The notes under the pieces are model-generated. The model had not been told where the DNA came from. It worked only from the letters and a program-made list of their open reading frames with translations, and did no database searches. Positions 7,716 to 15,130 of a DNA stretch of 45,938 bases are shown piece by piece. Source of the DNA: a virus; IMG/VR virus record IMGVR_UViG_3300009177_000057, positions 1 through 45,938 of that record. The stretch is one strand, 5' to 3'. Position 1 is the stretch's first letter. Every line of letters starts with the position of its first letter. Position numbers and translations under genes: made by a program.

Positions 7716-8489
7716 ATGAGCTTCGAGTTCATCTCCACGTTGTCGGAGAGCCGGTTGGTTCCTGCCGAAACGATGATGCGCCGTTGGCGCGCGGACGAAC
7801 TCGCCGAAGTGGTCGTGCTCTACGTGTGCGCCCTCTACGTCCTTCATTGCCACACCGACACGGAACACTTCGCGACCGGCTACGCTAAGAAGACTGTCCA
7901 GTTCGGCACCAATTTCGAGCAGTGGAAATCCGGCGGCTCCGATCTCTACGTCATGCTCTATGGCCTGAAGGCGTCTGGTGTGACCCTTCGCGATCAGGTG
8001 TTCAGCGACGAGTTCAAACATCGCCTGCCGTTCGGTGAACCGCTGTTGGTCAAATGGCTGCGCGATCTTTCGAACGGTCGGGTGCAGGATGTGACGCACC
8101 GCGCCTTGTTCAACCGCCTCGACTTCAACTTCAAGATCACATCCTCGTCGATCCGCGCCGTGCGCCGTCTCGTTATGGACTGGCCGGAACTGGACAAGGA
8201 AGAGCGCAAGCTGGCGATGACCCGCCTGCTGCAACTCATCAAGAATCGGGCGCCGAAGAGTGAACTGCTGAGCCAGCTACGTCAGCTTGCCGACCGCCAC
8301 AATCTCGAAATCGAAGATGTCTGCGACGCTGACACCGGAGACAACTGCAACGCCCTGTCCGCGCGCGATGTGGCCATCGCAAACATGAACAAGAAAAAGG
8401 GAGGGCCGTCCAAGACGGGAACCTTCCTCGCCGCACTCGCTGGTGTCGCCACCGGCGTCGCGGTCTCAAAAGCATTGGACAAAAAATAA
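7716..8489 (+). CDS. Conserved T4-type late hypothetical protein, 257 aa
   Basis: The ATG at 7716 follows the previous stop by three bases. The protein has a helical N-terminal region (DELAEVVVLYVCALYVLHC), a middle part with FNRLDFNFKITSSSIRAVRR and a C-terminus with GTFLAALAGVATGVAVSKAL, a possible glycine-rich membrane-active helix just before KK. In layout it resembles, from memory, a conserved protein of marine T4-type phages found among late genes. No enzymatic motif is visible. It overlaps the next gene by one base. Confidence 0.7.
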   Translation: MSFEFISTLSESRLVPAETMMRRWRADELAEVVVLYVCALYVLHCHTDTEHFATGYAKKTVQFGTNFEQWKSGGSDLYVMLYGLKASGVTLRDQVFSDEFKHRLPFGEPLLVKWLRDLSNGRVQDVTHRALFNRLDFNFKITSSSIRAVRRLVMDWPELDKEERKLAMTRLLQLIKNRAPKSELLSQLRQLADRHNLEIEDVCDADTGDNCNALSARDVAIANMNKKKGGPSKTGTFLAALAGVATGVAVSKALDKK

Positions 8490-8677
8490 TGCTCTGGAAA
8501 GAAATCAGTGAGAAGCGTCCGGTCGAAGAAAGCGCCTCCTGCGGTGCGACTGGTGCTGGAAGTATTGCAACGGCTCCCACAGCATTGGGCGGTATTGGCG
8601 TGGGCTTTGATCCCAATGGTGACCAAGGCATCTACCAAAAATCCAAGAAGAAGAAGCCGCTTATACTGCGTAGATAA
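8489..8677 (+). CDS. Small Gly/Ala-rich late protein, 62 aa
   Basis: The ATG at 8489 shares its A with the TAA of the preceding gene. The N-terminus MLWKEISE has the form of the short tags seen on several late proteins here (I-x-E at positions 6-8, a potential prohead-protease site). A Gly/Ala/Ser-rich stretch (ASCGATGAGSIATAPTALGG) and a basic tail (KSKKKKPLILRR) follow. It could be a small internal or core protein. This is inference from composition and position. Confidence 0.6.
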   Translation: MLWKEISEKRPVEESASCGATGAGSIATAPTALGGIGVGFDPNGDQGIYQKSKKKKPLILRR

Positions 8678-8725
8678 TCACCGCAATACACGGAAACAAA
8701 TGGAAGTTGGCGCCGTGATCGCGCT

Positions 8726-8751
8726 AGGTTGATAAATACTTCTATCAACCT
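8726..8751 (+). promoter_or_regulatory. Late promoter GATAAATA inside a 9-bp inverted repeat
   Basis: GATAAATA lies at 8731-8738. It is bracketed by AGGTTGATA (8726-8734) and TATCAACCT (8743-8751), a perfect 9-bp inverted repeat overlapping the promoter. It precedes the probable structural gene at 8771. Confidence 0.55.
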
Positions 8752-8770
8752 CCTTTTGGAAGGATCACAA

Positions 8771-9145
8771 ATGTCTTACAACACCAACAAAGTGAATGGT
8801 CACGTCGCCGCTGGCGAACACCTGACCTCCGCTATCGACTACTTCACCGTCACGACCCCGATCAACCTCGGTGACGCTGCAAACACGACTGTCTCCGGTC
8901 TGTCCGCTCTGGACAAGCTGGTCGAAATCGTTGCTCAGCGTGGCCAGCCGGTCATTCAGGGTTCGGTCACCGGCAGCGGTCCCTACAGCCTGAAGTTCGC
9001 AACCGAACACAAGGGCTCGTGGAACGTCACCGGCACCCAACTGGTGGACAACTCGGCAGCCGACCTGAAGGCCGCAATCCTCGCCGCTGGCGTTGACTAC
9101 GGCTTCGACGCGAACACCACCGTCACGGTTTCGGCTTCGCTCTAA
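8771..9145 (+). CDS. Probable abundant virion protein, 124 aa
   Basis: The start ATG at 8771 has a strong Shine-Dalgarno (GGAAGGA at 8758-8764) and its own late promoter, and the gene ends at a strong terminator: the marks of a highly expressed single gene. The protein is beta-rich, low in Cys, Thr/Ser/Val-rich (AIDYFTVTTPINLGDAANTT) and uniform in codon choice. It has no signal peptide. This fits a small capsid-decoration or tail-associated structural protein, but no family could be named. Role inferred from context. Confidence 0.65.
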   Translation: MSYNTNKVNGHVAAGEHLTSAIDYFTVTTPINLGDAANTTVSGLSALDKLVEIVAQRGQPVIQGSVTGSGPYSLKFATEHKGSWNVTGTQLVDNSAADLKAAILAAGVDYGFDANTTVTVSASL

Positions 9146-9208
9146 GACCTAGTCTTAGCGGACCCACGAATTGGACCCCCGGAGAGCAATCTCCGGGGGT
9201 TTTTCTTT
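9144..9208 (+). terminator. Strong rho-independent terminator
   Basis: ACCCCCGGAG (9175-9184), six-base loop, CTCCGGGGGT (9191-9200), then a T-rich run to 9208. A smaller inverted repeat TAAGAC-CTA-GTCTTA (9144-9158) lies directly on the stop codon upstream. Confidence 0.85.
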
Positions 9209-9260
9209 GAAGAAATAGACTTCCAGTCGAGGGTCGCCGTAAGCTGAATCATTCATTTGA

Positions 9261-9953
9261 GTGATTCGTATGTTCATGCTTTTGCTCCTTTCATCGTTTC
9301 TGCACATGATGGTCACGCCGGTTTCTCTGCCGGGTATGGCCGTTGCCGATAGCGTTCGTGAGATCGAATGCCCGCTCACCGATGAGGTGGCGTCGCAAGG
9401 CTCTGCGACCGTGATTAGCAAGAACATGGTCCTCACCGACTATCACGTCATCTACAAGAGCACGGGAGCGTGCCTGTTCGACGGCTCTCCGACTGTCCGG
9501 GTTCTCTATGCCAACGCCGATGAGGACATCGCCGTTCTCGCCGTCGATACGGGTGCCCTCAAACCGATTCCGATTTCGTGCACCGGAATGGTCCCCGGCA
9601 ACGACTATCTCGCGCTCGGCTATCCGGGCTATTTGAACCACGGCTACGACGCGCGACTCGTGGTGACCGGCAAATTTCCCAACCTGAAATTCAGCACGGA
9701 ACTCGTGGAGAAACCCCCGGTGCTCGGCGCTCAATTGGTGGTCGCCACGGCGGTTCACATTGATACTCCGGCGACCGAAGATTACCCGTTCGTGTCCCAC
9801 GATCTCACGGTGATGCTGCGAAACGTCTATGAGGGAATGTCGGGTGGGCCGATTCTGAATGACCAAGATCAGATTACCGGCCTCGTCACTTCGCTGTATG
9901 GAAAAGAAAACTCGGCCAACCGCGATTTGAAAGGCACCGGACTCTGCCGCTGA
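9261..9953 (+). CDS. Exported trypsin-like serine protease, 230 aa
   Basis: The S1-fold catalytic triad is visible: H62 in TDYHVIY, D89 in DEDIAVL and S194 in GMSGGPI. A hydrophobic N-terminus ends in a signal peptidase I site, AVA before DSVREIEC (about residue 29), so the enzyme should reach the periplasm. Paired cysteines (37, 71, 107 and near the C-terminus) fit an oxidising compartment. The GTG at 9261 or the ATG at 9270 may start it; the ATG gives a more typical signal peptide. It stands alone between a terminator and a late promoter, with no clear promoter of its own. A role in lysis, envelope remodelling or superinfection exclusion is speculation. Confidence 0.8.
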   Translation: MIRMFMLLLLSSFLHMMVTPVSLPGMAVADSVREIECPLTDEVASQGSATVISKNMVLTDYHVIYKSTGACLFDGSPTVRVLYANADEDIAVLAVDTGALKPIPISCTGMVPGNDYLALGYPGYLNHGYDARLVVTGKFPNLKFSTELVEKPPVLGAQLVVATAVHIDTPATEDYPFVSHDLTVMLRNVYEGMSGGPILNDQDQITGLVTSLYGKENSANRDLKGTGLCR

Positions 9954-9968
9954 GACTCTCTGTTCCCG

Positions 9969-9976
9969 CATAAATA
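9969..9976 (+). promoter_or_regulatory. Late promoter CATAAATA
   Basis: CATAAATA, 35 bases upstream of the gene at 10012. A nine-codon reading frame (9986-10015) lies in the leader and its TGA overlaps the ATG at 10012. Confidence 0.6.
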
Positions 9977-10011
9977 CTCAAATAGATGCGTAGGGATACA
10001 GGCTTAGCCAC

Positions 10012-10164
10012 ATGACGGTGAACCAAATCTTCGAAAATGCGGGTGCACGTAAGACGGTGTGGACCAAGCGCGGCGACCAAGTGTCGAAGCGTGAGGTTTC
10101 TACTGTCTCGTCCGTGAAGCCGCGCGTGAAGATTGAAGCCATCAAGGAAGGTCACAAGCAATGA
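10012..10164 (+). CDS. Small basic late protein, 50 aa
   Basis: The frame begins MTVNQIFENAGARKTV and ends EAIKEGHKQ. It is basic after the first ten residues. NQIFEN has the I-x-E pattern of prohead-protease sites, as in the tagged late proteins. It follows a late promoter and overlaps the next gene (ATGA), which favours a real gene despite its size. It may be a small internal or core protein. No family recognised. Confidence 0.55.
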   Translation: MTVNQIFENAGARKTVWTKRGDQVSKREVSTVSSVKPRVKIEAIKEGHKQ

Positions 10165-11729
10165 GCCTCTACGAAGACGCCATGACCGCGATGGATTTCG
10201 ATTTCACCAGCACGCTCACGAAGCTGCTGGGCATCAGCGAAGACGAAGTCGCTGATGTGATTGAGAAACTCGACGTGGACGATCTCACCGATCTGGTGGA
10301 TGCGTGTGTGAAGGGTAATGCCGAAGCCGCGCGCGAGATCATCGGTTCTGAAACCGAAGAACTCGAACCCCAAGAGAAGAAGGGCGAGGACGACAAGTCC
10401 GACGAGCCCGAGATTGGCGATCTCATTGCCCCGAAGGACAAACTTCGGGCGCAACGTAAGAAAAAGAAGGCTCGCATCCTTCGCAAATCAGAAACAGAAC
10501 TTGGCGAGGACACTGCCCCGGACGTTGTCTTCAACATTGGCGACCCTGTGGCCGTCGATGGTGAAGAAGCGACCGTCAAGGTGCCTTCTGGCCCCGGTGA
10601 CACCGTCGGTGTCCTCATCAATGGAGAACTTAAAATGGTCGATAAGAAAAGCGTTCACCCGCTGAACGAAGGTGTCCTCGGTATGACGGCAATGCCCGGT
10701 CTGAAGCCGTCGGGCGACCTGCAACGCATCCGCGAACTGGCTGGCCTGCCCGCCGACAGCATGGATGATCCTATGGCTCAGCCGCCGATGACGCCGCCCA
10801 CGGAAGTGGACGCGCCTGAAGTCGGTCTGCCCGGCGTTGACGCTGGCGTTGACGCTGGCGACGAAGCTGGTCTGCCGCCGGAAGGCATGGACGACATTCA
10901 TCACAGCACCGACATGGCTGATGTTCCTTCTGAGGAACCGGCTATGGAAATGCCGCCGGTTGGCGACATGGGCGGTGACGAAATGGGCGGCGACATGGGC
11001 GCACCGGCTCCCGAGATGGGCGGCATTCCGTCGCCGGGTTCGGCTCTTGAAGACGCGGCGGCTCTCGACCAAGCCATCACGGACATCGAGAACCTGATCC
11101 CGAACGTCAAGATCAGCGAATACAAGACGCTGGTCGCTCGCCTCGAAGCTCTGGTCTCCATGGCGAAGTCGGCCGGTAAGGCTGCCCTGACCGAAGCTGG
11201 CGACCCTGCTCTGAAGGCAAAGATCGCTGCATTCGCTGCGGGCCGCAAGCCCAAGACCGAAGACAAGATCGCATCGAAGCCGGAATTCTCGAAGCCTGCA
11301 CCGGCCGCCAAGGTCGATGGCCCGAAGCCCGCTGCTGCTCCGAAGGTTGCTGAGCCGACCGTTGGCGACAACGTCCGCAAGACCTTGATGGATTATGTCA
11401 AGGAAGCTGACGAAAGCGGCCACGAGACCATTGGTCAGAACCGCAACGACGCCATCAAGAACCTGCAAACTCGCATGGGTCCGGGCACCACGCCGCAAGC
11501 TGCGGCGCAGGCTATGGACGCGATGATGAAGGACGGCGGCGTCAAGCAGATGGGTTCCGCGTTCACGATGGCTCCCATGGACGACAACACGTTCAAGACC
11601 AACATGGCGGCCATGAAGAAGCCCACACAGAGCCCGACGCAAAGCACGTCGGCGCCCGGTTCGAACACCACGAACCCCAGCGCCAACGTGCAGGGAGCCT
11701 CCAACCCGGCATATCAGGGCGGTAACTAA
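10161..11729 (+). CDS. Large acidic/low-complexity late protein, 522 aa
   Basis: The ATG overlaps the previous TGA. The helical N-terminus (about 1-60) is followed by a charged Glu/Lys region (QEKKGEDDKSDEPEIG), then DLQRIRELAGLPADSMDDP, an ELAG-type motif I associate with T4-type phage late proteins. Next comes a Met/Gly/Asp-rich stretch (GDMGGDEMGGDMGAPAPEMGG), a helical segment (ALEDAAALDQAITDIE) and an Ala/Pro/Lys-rich tail. A related Asp/Gly/Met-rich stretch occurs in the protein at 15131. Composition suggests a scaffold- or core-like assembly protein, but I cannot assign it to a T4 gene. Confidence 0.7.
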   Translation: MSLYEDAMTAMDFDFTSTLTKLLGISEDEVADVIEKLDVDDLTDLVDACVKGNAEAAREIIGSETEELEPQEKKGEDDKSDEPEIGDLIAPKDKLRAQRKKKKARILRKSETELGEDTAPDVVFNIGDPVAVDGEEATVKVPSGPGDTVGVLINGELKMVDKKSVHPLNEGVLGMTAMPGLKPSGDLQRIRELAGLPADSMDDPMAQPPMTPPTEVDAPEVGLPGVDAGVDAGDEAGLPPEGMDDIHHSTDMADVPSEEPAMEMPPVGDMGGDEMGGDMGAPAPEMGGIPSPGSALEDAAALDQAITDIENLIPNVKISEYKTLVARLEALVSMAKSAGKAALTEAGDPALKAKIAAFAAGRKPKTEDKIASKPEFSKPAPAAKVDGPKPAAAPKVAEPTVGDNVRKTLMDYVKEADESGHETIGQNRNDAIKNLQTRMGPGTTPQAAAQAMDAMMKDGGVKQMGSAFTMAPMDDNTFKTNMAAMKKPTQSPTQSTSAPGSNTTNPSANVQGASNPAYQGGN

Positions 11730-11740
11730 CCGCCACTCCT

Positions 11741-12148
11741 ATGACCAAAATCTTGCTCGGTGAAACTCGTCGCGAAGCTATCAGCCGGGTCCAAGAACTC
11801 CTTGGCCCGGCGACTTCGCGTCCGCTCGCCGAGCAGACTTTTTGGGCCTTGGCCAAGCGTGGCAAGATCACGATGGACCAGAACGATGGCACCTATCTGA
11901 TCGAGGCCGATATCCCCGACGAACAGATCAAGGATGTGGCGACGCAGGTCAATACGACCATGGAGCGCAGCAAGGGCATCCACTATCAGGTCAACCGAAA
12001 CCATTTCCACCGGGCTCGCGTTGCGTGGCAATGGAAATCCAAAATTGCTTCGGTGATGTCGCCAAGCCTGCCGAGTTTGGATTCGCCTACCATGAACCCG
12101 CCGGACCCGAACGCCCCGGCGCCGGACGATCCGACAAGCACGGATTAA
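11741..12148 (+). CDS. Hypothetical late protein, 135 aa
   Basis: ATG 11741 follows the previous stop by eleven bases. The N-terminal part (MTKILLGETRREAISRVQEL) is helical and the centre reads like a compact alpha-beta unit (KRGKITMDQNDGTYLIEADI). The last 30 residues are Pro/Asp-rich (MNPPDPNAPAPDDPTSTD), a disordered tail. No known family. Its place in the late operon is the only hint of function. Confidence 0.65.
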   Translation: MTKILLGETRREAISRVQELLGPATSRPLAEQTFWALAKRGKITMDQNDGTYLIEADIPDEQIKDVATQVNTTMERSKGIHYQVNRNHFHRARVAWQWKSKIASVMSPSLPSLDSPTMNPPDPNAPAPDDPTSTD

Positions 12149-12166
12149 TATTGCGCTCCGAGACCG

Positions 12167-12173
12167 CTAAATA
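12167..12173 (+). promoter_or_regulatory. Late promoter CTAAATA
   Basis: CTAAATA preceded by CG, 26 bases upstream of the gene at 12200. Confidence 0.6.
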
Positions 12174-12199
12174 GATAATCGGTCATTCAAAGCAGCAAC

Positions 12200-12427
12200 A
12201 TGCGTTTTTTCGAAATTTCAAGTGGACTCCGTATTCCGGTGTCGGAAGAAGAGCAGGAAATTCTTGATCTGATCCCTCGTGGGGATCGGATTGCGAAAGC
12301 GAAGCTCGACGAACGGCAGAAGGAAGTGGCCCGAAACATGGTCACTCGGGGTCTTCTTGTGCGTGAGCGCGAGGACGATACCACGTTCCTTCGCACGAAT
12401 GACGCAGCCGACATTTGGAGATGTTAA
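12200..12427 (+). CDS. Small winged-helix-like protein, 75 aa
   Basis: The product starts MRFFEISSGLRIPVSEEEQ and continues with an acidic/helical centre and a turn reading NMVTRGLLVREREDDTTFLR. The helix-turn-helix-beta hairpin order is like a small winged helix, though this is weak. A similar short protein occurs, from memory, in marine T4-type phages. It lies directly behind a late promoter. An out-of-frame overlapping reading exists (start 12279) but it merely extends the next gene. Confidence 0.6.
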   Translation: MRFFEISSGLRIPVSEEEQEILDLIPRGDRIAKAKLDERQKEVARNMVTRGLLVREREDDTTFLRTNDAADIWRC

Positions 12428-12431
12428 GTCT

Positions 12432-13094
12432 ATGAGCGCCCCCAATCCTCAAGAAGTTGGCGAGATGGCTCGCCTGATCCGCATGATGAACGAAGGCGTG
12501 ACCTTCGAAGATGACGCTGTTGCCGCGCCGCAGCCGTCTACCGTGTCGATCATCGAAGGGGTTTTGGACAACTCGTCGTCCAGCATGGACCCATCCGTGG
12601 CGGCGATGAAGAGTATCTTGGAAGCCTTCAACGGCACGTCGAGCCCGGCTGATGCGCTGGCGGATCGTTCTTCCATGGATCGCGAACTGCGCGAGGCTCT
12701 CATCACCGAAGCCACCGACCATGGCACCCGTATTGGAAGCTGGGAGATCGTCGTCAACGAGAACCAACAGGGCCTCAAGAACTTCGACGTGACCAACGTC
12801 CACACCGGCGAACCCATCGCCACCGAACTCAGCCTCTACGACGCGGCGCACGGCATCGTCCGCGCTCTCAACGAAGGTCTGATGATTAACAGCAGCCGGG
12901 TTCGTGACATTCTGGCGGCCGAAGCCGAATACGACCGCGCTCGCACATCGGCGGCCGAATTCCGTGAGCGTGGCCGTATGCTTGAGAGCCGTGGCGAGAA
13001 CAGCCGCGCTGCCATCATGGAAGACCGCTTCGATGTGGCACTCGCTCAAGCGAAGGATGCGCGCACCCGCTTGGTCAAGCTGGCGAAGCTCTGA
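12432..13094 (+). CDS. Conserved late protein, 220 aa
   Basis: I chose ATG 12432 (MSAPNPQEVGEMARLIRM) because longer in-frame readings overlap the previous gene. The first 90 residues are low complexity and Ser/Asp-rich. The second half is well ordered: GSWEIVVNENQQGLKNFDV and a long charged helix (EAEYDRARTSAAEFRERG). The conserved look of the second half suggests a structural or assembly role. No enzyme motif is present. A late promoter for the next gene starts one base after its stop. Confidence 0.7.
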   Translation: MSAPNPQEVGEMARLIRMMNEGVTFEDDAVAAPQPSTVSIIEGVLDNSSSSMDPSVAAMKSILEAFNGTSSPADALADRSSMDRELREALITEATDHGTRIGSWEIVVNENQQGLKNFDVTNVHTGEPIATELSLYDAAHGIVRALNEGLMINSSRVRDILAAEAEYDRARTSAAEFRERGRMLESRGENSRAAIMEDRFDVALAQAKDARTRLVKLAKL

Positions 13095-13095
13095 T

Positions 13096-13102
13096 CTAAA
13101 TA
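13096..13102 (+). promoter_or_regulatory. Late promoter CTAAATA, four bases from the start codon
   Basis: CTAAATA, then CATG, then ATG at 13107. This is the same four-base spacing as at 32224, 35773 and 36927. Confidence 0.6.
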
Positions 13103-13106
13103 CATG

Positions 13107-13538
13107 ATGCGCGATCTGATCCAAATCATCGAAGGGCTCAACGAAGCCGACCTTGAACGCCGTGGCCGCTACGATGAAATGGTGACACGCCTGAAGCAAG
13201 CGGCCGATCACGGTCAATTCGGCAACTACATGGTTCCGAAAGTTGCGGGTGACGGCACCGTCAGTCAGCTTTCGAAGGCCCTCGAAGACGCCGGGATGCA
13301 CGTTTGGGTCGTCCGCACTTTCCATTTGCGCGAAGATTTGGACGTGACCAAATTCCACGGCCCCGTGGTCGTTCTGCTGGATGTTGACGGCGCCCTGTCC
13401 TACGAAGCCGCCCGCGCCATCAAGATCGCAATCAGCGATATCGGGGCGAACAAGCTCCCGGTCACAATGCTGATGGTTGGTCAACCCAGCGATATTACCG
13501 ATCCGGGCATCAACTCCCGTTTTCAGACCATCGGCTAA
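13107..13538 (+). CDS. Late protein with N-terminal targeting-like tag, 143 aa
   Basis: Starts are possible at ATG 13104 or 13107; the second keeps the four-base promoter spacing shared with other genes. The N-terminus MRDLIQIIEGLNEAD contains I-I-E-G, a match to the T4 prohead protease preference (L/I-x-E before a small residue), so the first nine residues may be a removable capsid-targeting tag. The rest is an alpha/beta domain with a receiver-like strand VVVLLDVDGALSYE and a second strand MLMVGQPSDI. I cannot name the fold. It may be an internal head protein; this is inference. Confidence 0.65.
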   Translation: MRDLIQIIEGLNEADLERRGRYDEMVTRLKQAADHGQFGNYMVPKVAGDGTVSQLSKALEDAGMHVWVVRTFHLREDLDVTKFHGPVVVLLDVDGALSYEAARAIKIAISDIGANKLPVTMLMVGQPSDITDPGINSRFQTIG

Positions 13539-13882
13539 GCGCCGAACTGCTCTTTCAGAGCCTCGTCAATCAGCTTGTCTGCCAGCTTTTCGAGCTTGTA
13601 GCAGTGACCCCTGTAGCGAACTTCCTTGAGGATATCGCGGATGCTGCCGACTGGCATGTTGTGGAAGCGTGAGACGTTGTTCAGCATCCACCCCTTCAGG
13701 TTCCAGTTGCCCGCGCCATTGTTGTAGATGTCATAGTAGGCTTGACCGAACTGCCGGAACAGTTCGAGGGCGAGCTTGTCGGGGTTGAACGGCACCTCTC
13801 CCGAATCGGGCATCAGTGCTTGGAGGCGATCCACCTCTTCCTTGCGGCGGCCACCCCAGAGGGCGTGTTCATATCTGGACAT
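13535..13882 (-). CDS. Hypothetical protein of the leftward island, 115 aa
   Basis: Reads leftward, converging on the late gene with a four-base overlap of stops. Starts MSRYEHALWGGRRKEEV. The middle (GQAYYDIYNNGAGNWNLKGW) is Tyr/Asn/Trp-rich and the C-terminal half looks helical (LEKLADKLIDEALKEQFG). It overlaps the upstream gene at 13869 by 14 bases. No family recognised. It belongs to a three-gene early-type operon set inside the late block. Confidence 0.7.
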   Translation of the reverse strand: MSRYEHALWGGRRKEEVDRLQALMPDSGEVPFNPDKLALELFRQFGQAYYDIYNNGAGNWNLKGWMLNNVSRFHNMPVGSIRDILKEVRYRGHCYKLEKLADKLIDEALKEQFGA

Positions 13883-14189
13883 TGATATCCACCATCGCGA
13901 ACGCTTCCTTGATCGCCGCTCGCGCCGCAGGCGCGTTCGGGAAGAGCTTCACGTCAGTTTCCTTCATGCCGAAGCGCGCGGCGCCTTGGCCGGGAACGGT
14001 TTCGAACTTGAAGCCGACGATGTTCACGAACCAGCCTTGGTTCGCACCGGCGCGGCGCATGGCTCCGATCAGACGGCCACCCTTCATGATCGAGTAGGCG
14101 CGATGCGGCCGACCGGAGACGATCACGTCTCCGTCGTAGCGATCCCCCTTCAGGAGATCGACCGAGCGCTCGTTCCAGCGGCCGAGCAT
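13869..14189 (-). CDS. Hypothetical protein of the leftward island, 106 aa
   Basis: Starts MLGRWNERSVDLLKG at an ATG sharing one base with the preceding stop. It is beta-rich with many Gly and Arg (GGRLIGAMRRAGANQGWFV). Its last third is helical (PAARAAIKEAFAMVDINVQ), suggesting a small two-layer domain. No motif of known function. It is the middle gene of the island. Confidence 0.65.
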   Translation of the reverse strand: MLGRWNERSVDLLKGDRYDGDVIVSGRPHRAYSIMKGGRLIGAMRRAGANQGWFVNIVGFKFETVPGQGAARFGMKETDVKLFPNAPAARAAIKEAFAMVDINVQI

Positions 14190-14602
14190 CAGCGACCGAT
14201 CAACCGGGCGGCGGCCATGTCGGCGGCCAGTTCATCATGGTCCGAGTAGTGGAAATCGCGGGCGACATTGCGCACCACAAGACCCTTGGCCTTGGCGCGC
14301 GCTTGGAGGAATTGCGACTCTTCAAGCGTCAGGCCGACGATGCTGGTCAGGGTGATGTCGATGGCGATCTGCTCGGCGCTCACACCGGCGGCGATCCGCT
14401 GGTCGATCAGGGCCAGACGACCCATGACCATGCTGGTCGCGTCGCTGGTATCGAGGTTGCCGATGGACGCGAGTTCGTCACGAACGGCGATCTGTTCCGG
14501 GGTCGGGGTGTGGCGGCGGGCGAAGGGCACATAATCGGCGGCCACGTCGTAGGAGTGGGCGATTTCAGCAGCGGTTTGGGCGGTGATCTGGATCATGTGC
14601 AT
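14189..14602 (-). CDS. Hypothetical helical protein of the leftward island, 137 aa
   Basis: The upstream sequence reads CGGAGG-CAC-ATG-CAC-ATG, so the second ATG (14596) has the better spacing to the Shine-Dalgarno; the annotated end uses the first. The protein is Ala-rich and helical, with a segment TPTPEQIAVRDELASIGNL and the C-terminal motif HYSDHDELAADMAAARLI. It is the promoter-proximal gene of the three-gene island and has a good TTGACG promoter. Function unknown. Confidence 0.7.
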   Translation of the reverse strand: MHMIQITAQTAAEIAHSYDVAADYVPFARRHTPTPEQIAVRDELASIGNLDTSDATSMVMGRLALIDQRIAAGVSAEQIAIDITLTSIVGLTLEESQFLQARAKAKGLVVRNVARDFHYSDHDELAADMAAARLIGR

Positions 14603-14629
14603 GTGCCTCCGGTTTCCGGTGTTGATTGA

Positions 14630-14657
14630 AAGGTATCATCCTTCCGAATCTCGTCAA
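14630..14657 (-). promoter_or_regulatory. Early-type promoter of the leftward island
   Basis: Read leftward: TTGACG (14657-14652), 16 bases, TACCTT (14635-14630). The text TTGACGAGA is shared with the promoters at 22677 and 25898. Confidence 0.65.
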
Positions 14658-14808
14658 CAATATTGCGACTAGAAACAGCATAGTTCAGAATACGTTTGCT
14701 GCACGAAAAAGGCACTGTAGTAGGCCGGATGTCGAGTGTGCCCGAAATACCCTCATCCGCAAGGACGTTGAAGCTCTAGACCCGGTATGCAGCACCCAGT
14801 TCCGCCGG
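14658..14808. other. Gene-free gap between divergent units
   Basis: I find no convincing gene here. There is one weak inverted repeat, CGGATG (14726-14731) with CATCCG (14754-14759), which could fold into a small RNA structure, but no tRNA-like T-arm. A short frame on the plus strand has no ribosome-binding site. Confidence 0.3.
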
Positions 14809-14816
14809 AATAAATA
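14809..14816 (+). promoter_or_regulatory. Late promoter AATAAATA
   Basis: AATAAATA, 31 bases upstream of the GTG at 14848. Confidence 0.55.
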
Positions 14817-14847
14817 GCTAATAAGCGTTTGTGCCGGAGTGCCTTAA

Positions 14848-15129
14848 GTGAAAATGACTGAGACCCGCGTCCAAGCTGTTCGAAAGCTGACGCCATTGAA
14901 CGAGCGACTGTCTCGTCAATATGGTGTGAGTATCGACCTGACTTCGGATGAGGATCACCTCCGTCATGTGCTTGAGCACTACAACTCGAAGCGGGAGATC
15001 ATGATCTTCCAACAAGGTGAAGCGGCCACGAACGACCCTGATTACGCGAAGGCGGTTCTCATCAGCGAAACAGTCAAACTGCTTCTCCGTGAAATCGCTC
15101 CCAAGCGCACACGCAGAAAGAAGAAGTAA
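14848..15129 (+). CDS. Conserved T4-type late protein, 93 aa
   Basis: The GTG at 14848 is preferred over ATG 14854 because GGAG (14836-14839) stands eight bases before it. The protein reads MKMTETRVQAVRKLTPLNER, then a central IFQQGEAATNDPDYAKAVLI and ends in a strongly basic tail (REIAPKRTRRKKK). The DYAKAVLISE-(x)n-basic-tail layout resembles, from memory, a conserved short protein of marine T4-type phages. The tail suggests DNA or acidic-protein binding. It heads the operon with the 533-aa protein. Confidence 0.7.
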   Translation: MKMTETRVQAVRKLTPLNERLSRQYGVSIDLTSDEDHLRHVLEHYNSKREIMIFQQGEAATNDPDYAKAVLISETVKLLLREIAPKRTRRKKK

Positions 15130-15130
15130 G

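Noticed and set aside
14658-14808. Possible tRNA or small structured RNA in the gap
   Set aside because: Only a 6-bp inverted repeat was found; no acceptor stem, anticodon arm or T-arm sequence could be assembled.
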